Shown here: piece after piece, positions 1-8,598 of the stretch
Numbering within the stretch: position 1 is the stretch's first letter
Layout: every line of letters starts with the position of its first letter
Assembly (NCBI RefSeq): GCF_002812205.1
Contig: NZ_NPEA01000012.1
Location: 47,406-111,405 of the forward strand
Length of the DNA stretch: 64,000 nt
Reading direction: 5' to 3'
Origin: Leptospira neocaledonica
GTDB lineage: Bacteria; Spirochaetota; Leptospiria; Leptospirales; Leptospiraceae
Notes under the pieces: generated by a model
Told to the model about the DNA's origin: nothing
Database searches by the model: none
What the model saw: the letters and a program-made list of their open reading frames with translations, nothing else
Made by a program: the position numbers and the translations under genes

Positions 1-7
1 ATCAGAG

Positions 8-184
8 ATGAAACTCCTTTTAATTATATTATTCGCATATTTAACCTACCGTTTTTTACAGAGGCTCATGTTCCCCCAGAAAAACGAAGGCTCCGGTTTC
101 AGAGTGGTGTTTCCGGACAGAGAATATTCTCCCAGAGAGAAAGACATTTCCGATAAGGGACGAGTTGTAGAGAAAGGAGAATGA
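8..184 (+). CDS. small membrane peptide, unknown
   Basis: A 58-residue frame starts with ATG at 8 and ends in TGA at 182-184. Residues 2-13 form a short hydrophobic segment (LLLIILFAYLTY) followed by basic residues, so it looks like a single-span inner-membrane peptide with a charged, mostly hydrophilic tail. Its stop overlaps the start of the next gene as ATGA at 181-184, which suggests translational coupling and a shared role. No family is recognised. The start so close to the window edge could be internal to a longer gene, although the hydrophobic N-terminus fits a true start. Confidence 0.55.
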   Translation: MKLLLIILFAYLTYRFLQRLMFPQKNEGSGFRVVFPDREYSPREKDISDKGRVVEKGE

Positions 185-699
185 TCCAAGGAATGAATAT
201 CCGATTTTCCTATTTTATAATCCTATTATACTCCTTCTTCTTTTTTTCCTGCTTAGGAATGAGCGGAGAATTTGGCTGGGCATTGATGGATGAGTCTAGA
301 CAAACTTTATTGGAGAAAAAATTTACAACCATTCAGGAATTCACTCTTACTAGAGAAAAATTGATATTTCCTACAAACAAAACACTCGTATATTTATACA
401 AATTTTCCAGAGTGCCGAACCCTGAAGCGGAAATCTATGTAAGTTTGAGCAGATTCCAAGTAGGTTTTAACGAAATCGAAGTACGACGTAAAAGACCCGA
501 ACTTTCCAGTTCCAGTATCACAGGAAGTTTCCAAGAATTGATCGCAGGAAAATATCTGATCAAGGTCTCCTACGAGGGAGAAGTGATCGATCAAGTGGAA
601 TTTAGAGTCATAGAACCGGAAGAAAGAGAAGAAGAAAAAGAATCCGGTGTGGACGATGTGGAAAAATACACTAAGGCTAAAAAATCTTTAAATCAATAA
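181..699 (+). CDS. putative lipoprotein, unknown
   Basis: This is a 172-residue protein with a strongly hydrophobic signal segment (about residues 11-23) ending in FFSC, a plausible spirochaetal lipobox, so it is probably a lipoprotein. The mature part is hydrophilic. It looks like a beta-rich domain around residues 60-145, followed by a Glu/Lys-rich tail from about 146. The ATG at 181 is coupled to the upstream small gene by an ATGA overlap. A second ATG at 193 gives a more usual signal-peptide length and may be the real start. No function is recognised. Confidence 0.7.
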   Translation: MIQGMNIRFSYFIILLYSFFFFSCLGMSGEFGWALMDESRQTLLEKKFTTIQEFTLTREKLIFPTNKTLVYLYKFSRVPNPEAEIYVSLSRFQVGFNEIEVRRKRPELSSSSITGSFQELIAGKYLIKVSYEGEVIDQVEFRVIEPEEREEEKESGVDDVEKYTKAKKSLNQ

Positions 700-710
700 A
701 CTGTCACCGC

Positions 711-732
711 ATGTTAGAATTACTACATCGCG
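711..732. repeat. dispersed palindromic repeat, degenerate copy
   Basis: The sequence ATGTTAGAATTACTACATCG lies in the gap between two convergent genes. It is a decayed version of the core ATGTAGGAAYTCCTACATCG that also occurs near 33851 and 54126. The palindromic centre and the shared ATCGC tail identify it as a member of the same intergenic family. Confidence 0.5.
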
Positions 733-779
733 ATAAAGACAAAATTGAAACCGTTTGTTGGAAATCCTACAAACCGCTT

Positions 780-2720
780 CTAATACGTATCTCCAGAAAG
801 AGGATCCCTTGGATAAGGATCTCTTTGCATTCCATCTTCTAAAATTTTATTGATTCGTTCTATATTTTTCAAAGCCAGATTGATCTCAGTTTGGTTCCCT
901 ACTTTCAGGATTTCTTCGTTCATTCTTTTAGATTCTCCGTAGTTCTTTTCGAACTCATACAATACGGATAATCTTTGCATTGCCCTGGGCCCTGGAGAAG
1001 CATCCAACTTAGTTCGGATAATATCCATTTTTTCTTTGGATTCTTCCATCTCCAAACTTTTGAGTCTGTATTGGGCCATGTCCTGGTCGTTCGTTCTTTC
1101 CAAGAGGCCTTTTTTGATCTGGAGTAATTCCTTTTTACCTTGGGAATATTTCTCTTCTTCTAATCTTAAATTTTCCCGGAGTCTATCATATGCTTGGATA
1201 GATTTAACTAATTCTTCTTTTTCTTTAGGGGGTTTTTTCTCATACCTATATAGTTTAGAGATCCCTAAATAAGCCAGAACTTCCATCCGTATTCTTTCCT
1301 GGGATTCGGGAAAAGATAGATCGGAGGCAGCTGCCTTTTCCTGTTCTCTGATCTGCAACCAATCTTCGTAATATTTTTTTCCGGACTCTAAATTGCCAAG
1401 TTTGCCTTCGAAAAAATTCCCGAGCTCGAATGCATAGATCCCTTTTTTCTTGGGATCCGGTTCCGATAGATAATATTTCTCATAAAATTCCGCGGCCAAA
1501 ACATATTGTTTAAGTTCCGTATGTAAAGAAGCGATCGCACGATATACGTAAGCAATCTCCGCGGGAGTTTTATTTTCTTTTAATGCAAGAGCCAGAAATT
1601 TTAAGAAGAAGTCCAGAGATTTGGCTTTTTTACCCGAGGCCTTTAGCTCTTCTGCCAATGCTAAAACTACTTGAGAATGTTCCGGATCCAAACGAAACGC
1701 CAACTCTAATAGCGCAGCATACGCAAAAAAGTCCGTATTTCTTTTATAATCGAATAGAACGAAAATCCCCTGCCCGCTCACGGAGGTTTTGTTGACCACC
1801 TTCAGTCTTTCCTTGTTCTCATTCTCCGATTCTTTTATGAATTTCGCTAAGGTAAAAACCGTATCGGCGTCTTCTCTGGACTTTCTTTTGAAAAATGGAT
1901 AATAATTATTTTCGAAAGAATCTTTATAAGCGCTTGCTGCTCTCTTGAGGGAATCGTCCGCATTCTTCACGCCTTGTTTTGCAAGAGAGATATCATTTGC
2001 GGTTACTTTGCGCGCATTGTTAGGAGGATTAGATTCAAAGATCAGGTCCTTCTCCCTTGCGGAAGAAGCTTCTAAAAGATGAACTCTATCCTTTGCTTTT
2101 TCCAGATCTACATTCGCTTTTTCTAATTCTTTCTTGACCTTTGCATGTTGTTTAGCTCTTTCCACTTCATTCGTATCATATAATTCTCTCAGTCTTTCTT
2201 CTTTGGAGAATGCTTCTTCCGTATGTGAAAAGTCCCTATATCTGAGGGCCGCTAAGGCTTCTTCTAATGCCTTGAAGTTCTGCTTTTTCTTGGAGTATTC
2301 TTGGCTGAGTAACCAATGTAATTCGAATAGGATGGGAGAATCACGAAGTTGTTCCCCTCCCGTGATCTTATTCATCATTTTTAAGATCAATAAACGTAGA
2401 GTGTTACGATCCGTTTTTTCCGTGAAGATACGACCTAATCTTCTTTCTTCTTCCGTTCTTTTTGGATCCACGAACTGAGCATAGTACGGATCTAAAACTT
2501 GGCGGATAGATGTGATCGGATCGGAAACAGTTTCGGAAGAATTAAGTAAGTTCTCTTTTAATGTGCGAAGATTCGCTGGAGGAATTACTTCATGAGGAAG
2601 TTTATAGATACCTGCAGGATCTAATCTTTGATCCTGCTCATCCGCCTCGGTTCGGACGCCTACTCCCAACCCAAAAAGAATGAGGAGTATCGCGCCCAGT
2701 TTCAGGCGGGTTTGTTTCAT
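780..2720 (-). CDS. exported TPR/coiled-coil protein
   Basis: This is a 646-residue protein with a signal peptide ([16 protein letters not shown]) and then a long helical body. Residues about 190-225 and 500-560 are rich in Lys/Glu with heptad-like spacing (coiled coil). The middle (about 330-490) shows repeated Ala/Leu/Tyr patterns typical of tetratricopeptide repeats. TPR proteins act as periplasmic scaffolds, but no partner is evident. Its ATG overlaps the cheW stop (ATGA at 2717-2720), so it is translated together with CheW as the last gene of a three-gene unit. A link to chemotaxis is suggested only by position. Confidence 0.75.
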   Translation of the reverse strand: MKQTRLKLGAILLILFGLGVGVRTEADEQDQRLDPAGIYKLPHEVIPPANLRTLKENLLNSSETVSDPITSIRQVLDPYYAQFVDPKRTEEERRLGRIFTEKTDRNTLRLLILKMMNKITGGEQLRDSPILFELHWLLSQEYSKKKQNFKALEEALAALRYRDFSHTEEAFSKEERLRELYDTNEVERAKQHAKVKKELEKANVDLEKAKDRVHLLEASSAREKDLIFESNPPNNARKVTANDISLAKQGVKNADDSLKRAASAYKDSFENNYYPFFKRKSREDADTVFTLAKFIKESENENKERLKVVNKTSVSGQGIFVLFDYKRNTDFFAYAALLELAFRLDPEHSQVVLALAEELKASGKKAKSLDFFLKFLALALKENKTPAEIAYVYRAIASLHTELKQYVLAAEFYEKYYLSEPDPKKKGIYAFELGNFFEGKLGNLESGKKYYEDWLQIREQEKAAASDLSFPESQERIRMEVLAYLGISKLYRYEKKPPKEKEELVKSIQAYDRLRENLRLEEEKYSQGKKELLQIKKGLLERTNDQDMAQYRLKSLEMEESKEKMDIIRTKLDASPGPRAMQRLSVLYEFEKNYGESKRMNEEILKVGNQTEINLALKNIERINKILEDGMQRDPYPRDPLSGDTY

Positions 2721-3181
2721 TTCGCCCCGGCACCCAACTCCGCTAATTCTTCTGATCCTAGGATTTTTTCGATATCGATCAGGATGATGAACCTATCGTC
2801 CTTTTTACCGACACCCGTGATATAACGGGAGGAAATTCCTTTGATAGAAGGTGGAGGAGGATTGATCGTTTCCGGAGGAAAGAGTGCTACGTTAGCTACC
2901 TTGTCTACAATGATGCCGACGGATTCTCCGCCTATCTTTACTACGATTGCACGATCGTAACCTTGCTCATGAGAATGAGGAATATTAAGTTTCACACCCA
3001 GATCCACCATCTTCACTACCTTGCCTCGGATATCCATGATACCTGCAAAATAGTTTTTGGATCTCGGAACCTTGACCAGGTTATGGATCTTGATAATCTC
3101 ATCTACAAGAACGATTGGAAGAGCGTATTCTTCCTCTCCCAAGCTAAATAGAATGTACTGGTGTTCGATTTCGGCGGACAT
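2717..3181 (-). CDS. cheW: chemotaxis coupling protein CheW
   Basis: This is a 154-residue single-domain CheW protein, full length for the family. The N-terminus carries the typical opening ([16 protein letters not shown]) and the later segment [18 protein letters not shown], matching the family's conserved NLRG-type turn and strand. CheW bridges chemoreceptors to the histidine kinase CheA at the cytoplasmic membrane. A strong Shine-Dalgarno (AAGGAGGGGG) lies just before the ATG and overlaps the stop of the upstream membrane-protein gene. The downstream TPR gene overlaps by ATGA. No cheA or receptor gene is in the window, so this may be an additional CheW paralogue. Confidence 0.92.
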   Translation of the reverse strand: MSAEIEHQYILFSLGEEEYALPIVLVDEIIKIHNLVKVPRSKNYFAGIMDIRGKVVKMVDLGVKLNIPHSHEQGYDRAIVVKIGGESVGIIVDKVANVALFPPETINPPPPSIKGISSRYITGVGKKDDRFIILIDIEKILGSEELAELGAGAK

Positions 3182-3190
3182 TCCCCCTCC

Positions 3191-3922
3191 TTAGAAACGG
3201 GTGAATCCGTAGTAATAAAAATACGATCCGGAACCTAGAAAGATTACAACTTTCGAGAAAAGCGGATCGCGTTTCCTCAGTATCCAGTCCAATCCGCCAA
3301 AAAGCAAACCGAAAACGGCGAGTGAAAATCCGAGTAAATAAAAATCCATGTAAGCATACCAGATCCCGAGTGCTGCTCCAAGACCTAAGGAATAGTCTTG
3401 TAGATCTCCCCAGATCCTTCTCTTGATTCTGGTCCATAAGGGCTCTTTTTTCTCTCTTTGGAAAAATCTTTTCCAGGATCTAGGATTTCGATCTATTCCG
3501 AAAATATGATCGTACTTGGTAGAAATTTCCCAAGGTTTAGGAGTCCTTCTTTCAGGTCCCCCCAATGGTTCCGGAGAAACTCCGTATGCCCCGCCCATAA
3601 TTTGTAGAGCGTCCTTGTCAGGGAGAGAAGATAATAAGTCTCTAAAAGGTGCGAATCTGGAATAAAGAGGATAAGATCTACCTGTTGAAAGATCAGTCTC
3701 TTTTAGAATGGATCCATCCCGGATAGTGGAAACATAAATACGGCCATTCTCTCCGGCGACTTCCAAAGTGAGTCTGATCTTACGATCATGAAAATGAAAG
3801 TCGGCTTGGAGAATATCTCCATCCGGAGTTTTAGCTTGGTAGGATTTTGTATATCCTTTGGCTGGAGGAAACTCAGGTTTCCACCAACGTCTTAAAAGAG
3901 AATAGTCCTGAAAGGAGGCCAT
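3191..3922 (-). CDS. hypothetical membrane protein
   Basis: This is a 243-residue protein. Its N-terminal two thirds are soluble and look beta-rich. The C-terminal part contains two or three membrane segments (about residues 175-210 and 224-240, for example [20 protein letters not shown]). No domain is recognised. It is the first gene of a minus-strand unit with cheW 9 bp downstream, so a role connected with signalling is possible but unproven. No good Shine-Dalgarno precedes the ATG. Confidence 0.7.
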   Translation of the reverse strand: MASFQDYSLLRRWWKPEFPPAKGYTKSYQAKTPDGDILQADFHFHDRKIRLTLEVAGENGRIYVSTIRDGSILKETDLSTGRSYPLYSRFAPFRDLLSSLPDKDALQIMGGAYGVSPEPLGGPERRTPKPWEISTKYDHIFGIDRNPRSWKRFFQREKKEPLWTRIKRRIWGDLQDYSLGLGAALGIWYAYMDFYLLGFSLAVFGLLFGGLDWILRKRDPLFSKVVIFLGSGSYFYYYGFTRF

Positions 3923-4016
3923 ACAGCAACATGATCGGCCATTTTCTAATTTTGCTTTAGGCTTTGATAGTTGCTAATTCCGAGTCGGGAGAGCTCCCGA
4001 TGGAGGAGGGAGGCGA

Positions 4017-4053
4017 AAAAGACCGGGTCTTCGATTCGATTTCCCGGTCTTTT
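4017..4053 (-). terminator. intrinsic terminator of the six-gene operon
   Basis: The minus strand reads AAAAGACCGGG, a 15-nt loop, then CCCGGTCTTTTT. This is an 11-bp stem with a GC core followed by a T run, 19 nt past the stop of the small ribosomal gene. The A run on the other side means it could also work in the plus direction. Confidence 0.88.
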
Positions 4054-4071
4054 AGATATCAAAAGAATATC

Positions 4072-4167
4072 TTATTTGCCTTTCTTCTTATGACGATTCT
4101 GTCTTCTCTTTTTCTTCCTCTTATGAGTCGCGATCTTTCTTCGCTTTCTTTTTTTACCGGAAGGCAT
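4072..4167 (-). CDS. mS38/bS22-like small ribosomal protein
   Basis: This 31-residue, extremely basic protein begins MPSGKKRKRRKIATHKRK and ends KKKGK. It has no acidic residues and carries the MPSGKKRKR start typical of the AURKAIP1/COX24-domain family, which is related to mitochondrial mS38 and mycobacterial bS22 of the small ribosomal subunit. The ATG at 4167 has an AGGAG ribosome-binding site 6 nt upstream, TAA lies at 4072-4074, and an intrinsic terminator follows. It sits 36 bp behind manC at the end of the operon. An inverted repeat (GTTAGG/CCTAAC, 4180-4193) lies just upstream of the binding site and might form a hairpin. The gene is small enough to be missed by automatic calling. Confidence 0.85.
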   Translation of the reverse strand: MPSGKKRKRRKIATHKRKKKRRQNRHKKKGK

Positions 4168-4203
4168 TCGGTTCTCCTGTTAGGTTCCTAACCTGCCAGG
4201 AAA

Positions 4204-5265
4204 TTATTCGGTGTACTTTTGTAAACCTTTATTTTTACGGATCTCGGCGACCATATTTTTGATATCACCAATCCCTTCTTTAGAAGCGATAAAGAGAACG
4301 TCTTCCTCTTCTACTACTACGATATCCTGAACTCCGAGTAATGCAGTGAATTCTTTTCTAGTCTGAGTGACGTTGTTTCCGGATTTATAAAATAGAATTT
4401 CCTTACCGATATGCCGATTGCCTTGGTTATCCCCAGGCAATACTCTTTCCAAAGAAAGCCAAGAGCCAACATCGTCCCAAGAGAAACTTGCTTCTACCAT
4501 TCTGATACGAGCGCTCTTTTCCATGATGGCTATGTCCACAGGTTCGGAGGGAAGAAGTTTGAATGCTTCTCCCAAATCCCCCATTTTTTTGAATGGAAAT
4601 CTATCCTTAAGAGGTTTTAATATTTTAGGAGAATAGTTTTCAAACTCTTCCAAGATCAGACTTGTCTTCCAAAGAAAAATCCCCGGGTTCCAATAGAAGT
4701 TCGATTTTTTAATATACTTGATCGCCGTTTTTATATCAGGCTTTTCGAAGAATGATTTTACTTCGAAGCCATGTTTAGTCGGTTTTCCGGCGGAGATATA
4801 ACCGTAACCTACTTCCGGACGATTCGGCTTGATACCGAGTAGGACAAGATGTTCGTCTGCTTCTTTCAAAGCCTTTTGGATACTCTTAGCAAATTCTTTT
4901 TCGGAATTCACCCAAGCATCCGCAGAAAGTACAACCTGAATCGGATCTCCAAACTTTTCCTTAAAGTATAAAGAAGCGAGAGCTATGATAGGTGCGGTAT
5001 TTTTTCCTTCCGGCTCTATGATAAAATTATTTTCAGGAAAACTTCTTTCCTGGGCTAGAATTTCCTTTTTTAAAGTGGCATTCGTTCCAATAAATACTCG
5101 ATCCGGACTTGTAATCGTATAGGCCCGATTTAAGGTCTCTTTTAAGAGAGTATTTTTAGAATATACTTTCTGGAGTTGTTTAGGAGTGGAAACCCTGGAT
5201 CTAGGCCAGAATCTTTCTCCTTTTCCTCCCGCCATTATGAGTACTACGGGTTTATCTTGTGTCAT
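4204..5265 (-). CDS. manC: mannose-1-phosphate guanylyltransferase
   Basis: This is a 353-residue nucleotidyltransferase that would make GDP-mannose from mannose-1-phosphate and GTP in the cytoplasm, for O-antigen or other glycan synthesis. The signature loop [18 protein letters not shown] lies at about residues 13-30. [13 protein letters not shown] (about 85-97) and [10 protein letters not shown] (about 167-176) match the sugar-nucleotide pyrophosphorylase fold, and WNPGIFLWK corresponds to the family NSGIF motif. The length fits the monofunctional form, because the C-terminal isomerase cupin of bifunctional ManC is absent. Its ATG directly abuts the stop of the SPFH gene (TAAATG). Confidence 0.93.
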   Translation of the reverse strand: MTQDKPVVLIMAGGKGERFWPRSRVSTPKQLQKVYSKNTLLKETLNRAYTITSPDRVFIGTNATLKKEILAQERSFPENNFIIEPEGKNTAPIIALASLYFKEKFGDPIQVVLSADAWVNSEKEFAKSIQKALKEADEHLVLLGIKPNRPEVGYGYISAGKPTKHGFEVKSFFEKPDIKTAIKYIKKSNFYWNPGIFLWKTSLILEEFENYSPKILKPLKDRFPFKKMGDLGEAFKLLPSEPVDIAIMEKSARIRMVEASFSWDDVGSWLSLERVLPGDNQGNRHIGKEILFYKSGNNVTQTRKEFTALLGVQDIVVVEEEDVLFIASKEGIGDIKNMVAEIRKNKGLQKYTE

Positions 5266-6141
5266 TTATTCCACCTCTTTGGGTTTGGGGGCGGACTTTT
5301 TCTTACTCAAAGATTTAGGATCTCCAAAAACGGTATCAGAAGGAAGAAGTAGAACATCCACATTCTCTCCGATATTATCGTAAAGCAGGAACTCTTTCAT
5401 ATCCGGATTCTTCTTTAGAAAATCCTTATATTGTTCCCATTTTTTTTTGGAAACTGCAAGTTTTGCTTCTTCTTGTATAGAGTAAGATTCCGCCTTTTTT
5501 AAGGCTTCTATTCTTTCTAACTTTTTAGCCAAAATATAGTTAGGATTACGGAATATATTCGCAATGAGTATCGGATCCGGAATATCCAGACTGATAATGC
5601 GAACTGATTCTATCTTAAGCCAGGAAACTTCATTAGCGAGAATCCTAACGATATCGTTCCTTAGGAAAGCGGAGATAGAATCCTTGTTTAAATTTATATT
5701 TTTCTCGTCCTCTATCCCAGCTCTCAGTTTGGACTGGAAGATATTGGAGAGATATTTTGCTCTGCCTTGGTCAGTCTTTCCTCCGGAGAGAAAATACTTT
5801 TTGGATCCTTCTTCTTCCAAATGAAAGGATAGATCAAGTTTCGCTCTGATTTTACCTTCTTCCGACTTTTCGGAGAATAATCCGGAAGAAAGATCGTGAT
5901 GGATATCCAACTCCAAAGCCAATGAGTTTAAGGATTCTTTACGTACGGACTTATCCCAGAACTGGATCACTGCCGGTTCATAGGCAAAGCCCGGGCCACG
6001 AACAAAGGAAACTAACTTGGAATCCTGTTCCCAGACAAGCAGGGCTTCTCCTTCCTTTATAAAAAAAAGCGGATAGGATACCAGTAGGATCCCCGCTACT
6101 ATAAATAGAATGAAAAGTGCCCGGCCTATCTTTCGGAACAT
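5266..6141 (-). CDS. SPFH/prohibitin-like membrane protein
   Basis: This 291-residue protein has one N-terminal membrane span (about residues 7-28) followed by an extracytoplasmic region laid out like HflC/prohibitin (band 7). It has an FFIKEGEALLVWE opening strand, a middle domain, and a helical segment (about 205-245) with many Lys/Glu/Ala residues. SPFH proteins form membrane microdomain scaffolds and often control FtsH. There is no HflK partner here. The start overlaps the hfq stop by one base (TAATG). HflC lies downstream of Hfq in E. coli too, which supports the assignment by context. Confidence 0.72.
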   Translation of the reverse strand: MFRKIGRALFILFIVAGILLVSYPLFFIKEGEALLVWEQDSKLVSFVRGPGFAYEPAVIQFWDKSVRKESLNSLALELDIHHDLSSGLFSEKSEEGKIRAKLDLSFHLEEEGSKKYFLSGGKTDQGRAKYLSNIFQSKLRAGIEDEKNINLNKDSISAFLRNDIVRILANEVSWLKIESVRIISLDIPDPILIANIFRNPNYILAKKLERIEALKKAESYSIQEEAKLAVSKKKWEQYKDFLKKNPDMKEFLLYDNIGENVDVLLLPSDTVFGDPKSLSKKKSAPKPKEVE

Positions 6142-6392
6142 TAGGCGGAAGGAGCTTCTTTAGCGGCTTCTTCTGTATAAAGTTTGATTACTTTGGAAGG
6201 AATGATCGTCGAGATCGCGTGTTTGTACACCAAACTCTGCTTATTTTCCTGCTCAAGGACTATCGTAAAATTATCGAAACTTACCACTTTCCCTTTTAAA
6301 GGAACTCCGTTTAGAAGATAGATGGTCAATTCCAGTTTTTCTTTTCTAGCCGTATTGAGTAGTTGGTCCTGTATATTATTTTTAGCAGACAT
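6141..6392 (-). CDS. hfq: RNA chaperone Hfq
   Basis: This is an 83-residue Sm-like protein. Sm1 ([22 protein letters not shown]) covers about residues 13-34, and Sm2 carries the hallmark YKHAISTI at about 56-63. Hfq forms a hexamer that binds A-rich and U-rich RNA and helps small RNAs pair with mRNAs. The Q/D/F residues of the proximal U-binding face have equivalents here (QDQL, FDNF). The gene lies 14 bp after miaA, the same miaA-hfq order as in E. coli. Confidence 0.97.
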   Translation of the reverse strand: MSAKNNIQDQLLNTARKEKLELTIYLLNGVPLKGKVVSFDNFTIVLEQENKQSLVYKHAISTIIPSKVIKLYTEEAAKEAPSA

Positions 6393-6406
6393 AGATTTTT
6401 ATCCGT

Positions 6407-7303
6407 TTATATTTTTTTTATCTTTTCGTACGCTTCTTTCGGATGAATCGGTTCCAATATCTTTTGCTTTCGAAACCAAGTAATCTGACGTTTGGCGTAG
6501 TTCCTATGGGACTGGCTTAAATTCCCAAAGAATGTCTCAAGATTGGACGTTCCTTTAATATTTTCAAGCGCGAAATTATAACCTAAGGACTGAAGGCCGG
6601 GACAATCTTCCCCGTACTTATCTGAGACCCTTTTTGCTTCTTCTGCCATTCCGGATTCGATCATTTTTTTGGCCCTGGAATCGATCCTTTCGTACAATTC
6701 TTTTCGATCCAGATCCAAAAAGAAGGCCCCAAGTATATTCAAATTTTTGGAAATTAGGGCGCCCTTCCCCTCCTCCACTTTCAGTTCCGACCAAAGAGTT
6801 CCCATCCAATTCACTTCCAAGGCTCTTCCATATCTGTAGTTATCGTTTGGAAAGATTTTTTGCAGAGCCTTTGGGTCCAGTTTTTGGAGTTCCCTAATCC
6901 TCTCTTCCATACTCAAGGATTCTACTTTCAGTTTTACTTCTTCAGTGATTTTCGGAACGGGAAACATTCCATATAAAAATGCATTCAGATAAAACCCTGT
7001 ACCCGCGGTTAAAACTGGGATTTTACCTCTGGAGAATATATTATCCAGGGCTTCTTCTGCCTTAGTTACAAATTTTGCCGCGTCTATGGATTCGGAAGGA
7101 GAAAGAAAGGAAACCAGATGGTGGGGGATTTTTTCGCAATCTTGGGGACTAGGAGCTGCAGTCCCTATACTTAACTCTTTATAGATCTGTCTGGAATCAA
7201 AAGAGATAATTTCAAAACGAGAAGGATCCAGTTCTCTCACCAGAGCCGTTTTTCCGGCCCCAGTGGGAGCAGTGAGGATCAGAATGGGATGAAAAGGGGG
7301 AAT
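6407..7303 (-). CDS. miaA: tRNA dimethylallyltransferase MiaA
   Basis: MiaA adds a dimethylallyl group to A37 of tRNAs reading UNN codons. Visible motifs are [32 protein letters not shown] and the C-terminal [14 protein letters not shown]. The essential P-loop APTGAGKT lies at about 7270-7247, upstream of the first conventional start (GTG at 7240), so the real start must be further back. The open frame there has no ATG, GTG or TTG. The best candidate is ATT at 7303-7301, about 7 nt after AGGAGG and overlapping the upstream stop as TAATT; CTG at 7282-7280 is the alternative. From 7303 the protein would be 298 aa. Function is secure; the start is not. Confidence 0.85.
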   Translation of the reverse strand: MPPFHPILILTAPTGAGKTALVRELDPSRFEIISFDSRQIYKELSIGTAAPSPQDCEKIPHHLVSFLSPSESIDAAKFVTKAEEALDNIFSRGKIPVLTAGTGFYLNAFLYGMFPVPKITEEVKLKVESLSMEERIRELQKLDPKALQKIFPNDNYRYGRALEVNWMGTLWSELKVEEGKGALISKNLNILGAFFLDLDRKELYERIDSRAKKMIESGMAEEAKRVSDKYGEDCPGLQSLGYNFALENIKGTSNLETFFGNLSQSHRNYAKRQITWFRKQKILEPIHPKEAYEKIKKI

Positions 7304-7737
7304 TATTCCTCCTCCTCTTCCTCGTCTTCTTCCTCTTCTAGAGGTTCTTCCACAATACCTTCTTCTTCTTCGAAACCTACTTCGGCATCGTAGTCTAAGT
7401 TTTCTTCTGGAAACTCTTCTTCTTCCACTCTAGGGCGGACCCTGGATTTGGAAGGAGGACGTTTGTTTTGATCCGCTCCGCATTTAGGGCAGATTTTTAC
7501 TTCTTTATTGAGATCGTAGAACTTGGTTCCACAAGTATGACAGGTAAACTTTTTGCCCAGAGGATTAAGAGAAGAAGACTTGGACGCAGAAGACTTTTTA
7601 GTCCCTGCAGGTTTGCTTGCTGCTTGCGCTTCCTTCTTTTTCGCCGGAGGAGTTTTTTTCTTAGGGGCGCTTTTTTTCACCGGAGTTTTGGACTTCGGTG
7701 CAGCTTTTTTCTTAGCCGTTTTCTTAGCTGTTGCCAT
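7303..7737 (-). CDS. FYDLN zinc-ribbon protein with basic and acidic tails
   Basis: This 144-residue protein has three parts. Residues 1-60 are a Lys/Ala/Pro-rich stretch resembling histone H1 tails. A compact zinc ribbon follows (about 63-90: [12 protein letters not shown], then CPKCGADQ) with two CxxC pairs. The C-terminus, from about 105, is almost all Glu/Asp. The ribbon plus acidic tail match the FYDLN_acid (TIGR02300) family, whose function is unknown. The ATG at 7737 (MATAKK) is preferred over a TTG at 7776. It is the first gene of the miaA-hfq operon, and its Glu-codon tail supplies the Shine-Dalgarno used by miaA. Confidence 0.82.
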   Translation of the reverse strand: MATAKKTAKKKAAPKSKTPVKKSAPKKKTPPAKKKEAQAASKPAGTKKSSASKSSSLNPLGKKFTCHTCGTKFYDLNKEVKICPKCGADQNKRPPSKSRVRPRVEEEEFPEENLDYDAEVGFEEEEGIVEEPLEEEEDEEEEEE

Positions 7738-7851
7738 CGGAATTGACCATGCTGGAAGACACTTATTCCGATTCAAGCAGAAAAAGCACTCAGAAATCTA
7801 GTTTCCGCTAACCTGTACTTTCTAAGAATTGGATTCCGAATACGAGGGTTT

Positions 7852-8598
7852 ATGGTCCATCTGAGCGTAAATGTAAATAAAATTGCCACTTTGAGAAATT
7901 CCAGAGGTGGAAACCACCCAGACCTTATTTATTTATCTAAACTAATCTTAGAAGCGGGAGCTCATGGGATTACTGTCCATCCTAGAGAAGACGAAAGGCA
8001 TATAAAGAAGAAGGATGTATTCGATCTGCGGGAGTTCCTTACATTCTATAATCAGGATAAAAAAAAGAAGATAGAATACAATATGGAAGGAGAACCTTCT
8101 CCTCGGTTTTTAGATCTTGTTCTGGAAGCGAAACCGGACCAGGCTACGTTAGTTCCAGTCACCCCCGGAGAGATCACCTCAGATCACGGTTTCGATCTGA
8201 CCAAAGACTCCTCTGAACTAAAAACTTATATCCAAAGGATCCAAAATGCGGGGATCCGTGTTTCTATCTTCATGGAAACGGATTTAGAAAATCTTAAATT
8301 AGTAAAAGAAACCGGCGCAGACCGCGTAGAATTTTACACAGGTCCTTATGCACATGCCTTTGATCAGTCTCAGGAAGAAGGTAAATCTGCTTTCGAATCT
8401 TTCAAAAAAGCGGCGGAGTTCCTGCAGACCCAAAAAATAGGAATTAACGCAGGCCACGACCTGGATCATTTTAATCTTCCTCTATTCTCTAAACTCCCCG
8501 GTTTGGAAGAAGTATCCATCGGCCACAGACTCATGTCCTACGCACTTGAAATCGGGTTAGCTCAGTCGGTGAGAGAATATCTGAAAGCTCTTAGTTGA
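7852..8598 (+). CDS. pdxJ: pyridoxine 5'-phosphate synthase PdxJ
   Basis: This is a 248-residue TIM-barrel enzyme that condenses 1-deoxyxylulose-5-phosphate with 3-amino-2-oxopropyl phosphate to give pyridoxine 5'-phosphate in the DXP-dependent vitamin B6 route. Conserved elements are [16 protein letters not shown] at the N-terminus, [12 protein letters not shown] (about residues 40-51), [27 protein letters not shown] and the C-terminal [17 protein letters not shown]. Length is normal. Its TGA at 8596-8598 directly abuts the stop of the convergent lipoprotein gene. Confidence 0.96.
   Translation: MVHLSVNVNKIATLRNSRGGNHPDLIYLSKLILEAGAHGITVHPREDERHIKKKDVFDLREFLTFYNQDKKKKIEYNMEGEPSPRFLDLVLEAKPDQATLVPVTPGEITSDHGFDLTKDSSELKTYIQRIQNAGIRVSIFMETDLENLKLVKETGADRVEFYTGPYAHAFDQSQEEGKSAFESFKKAAEFLQTQKIGINAGHDLDHFNLPLFSKLPGLEEVSIGHRLMSYALEIGLAQSVREYLKALS

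Noticed and set aside
3986..4001. TCGGGAGAGCTCCCGA palindrome as a terminator
   Set aside because: There is no T run on either side and its position upstream of the membrane-protein gene does not suit termination; an operator role is possible but unsupported.
3964..4191. 75-residue plus-strand frame
   Set aside because: It runs antisense through the small basic ribosomal gene and its terminator hairpin; the minus-strand gene has a ribosome-binding site and a recognisable family pattern.
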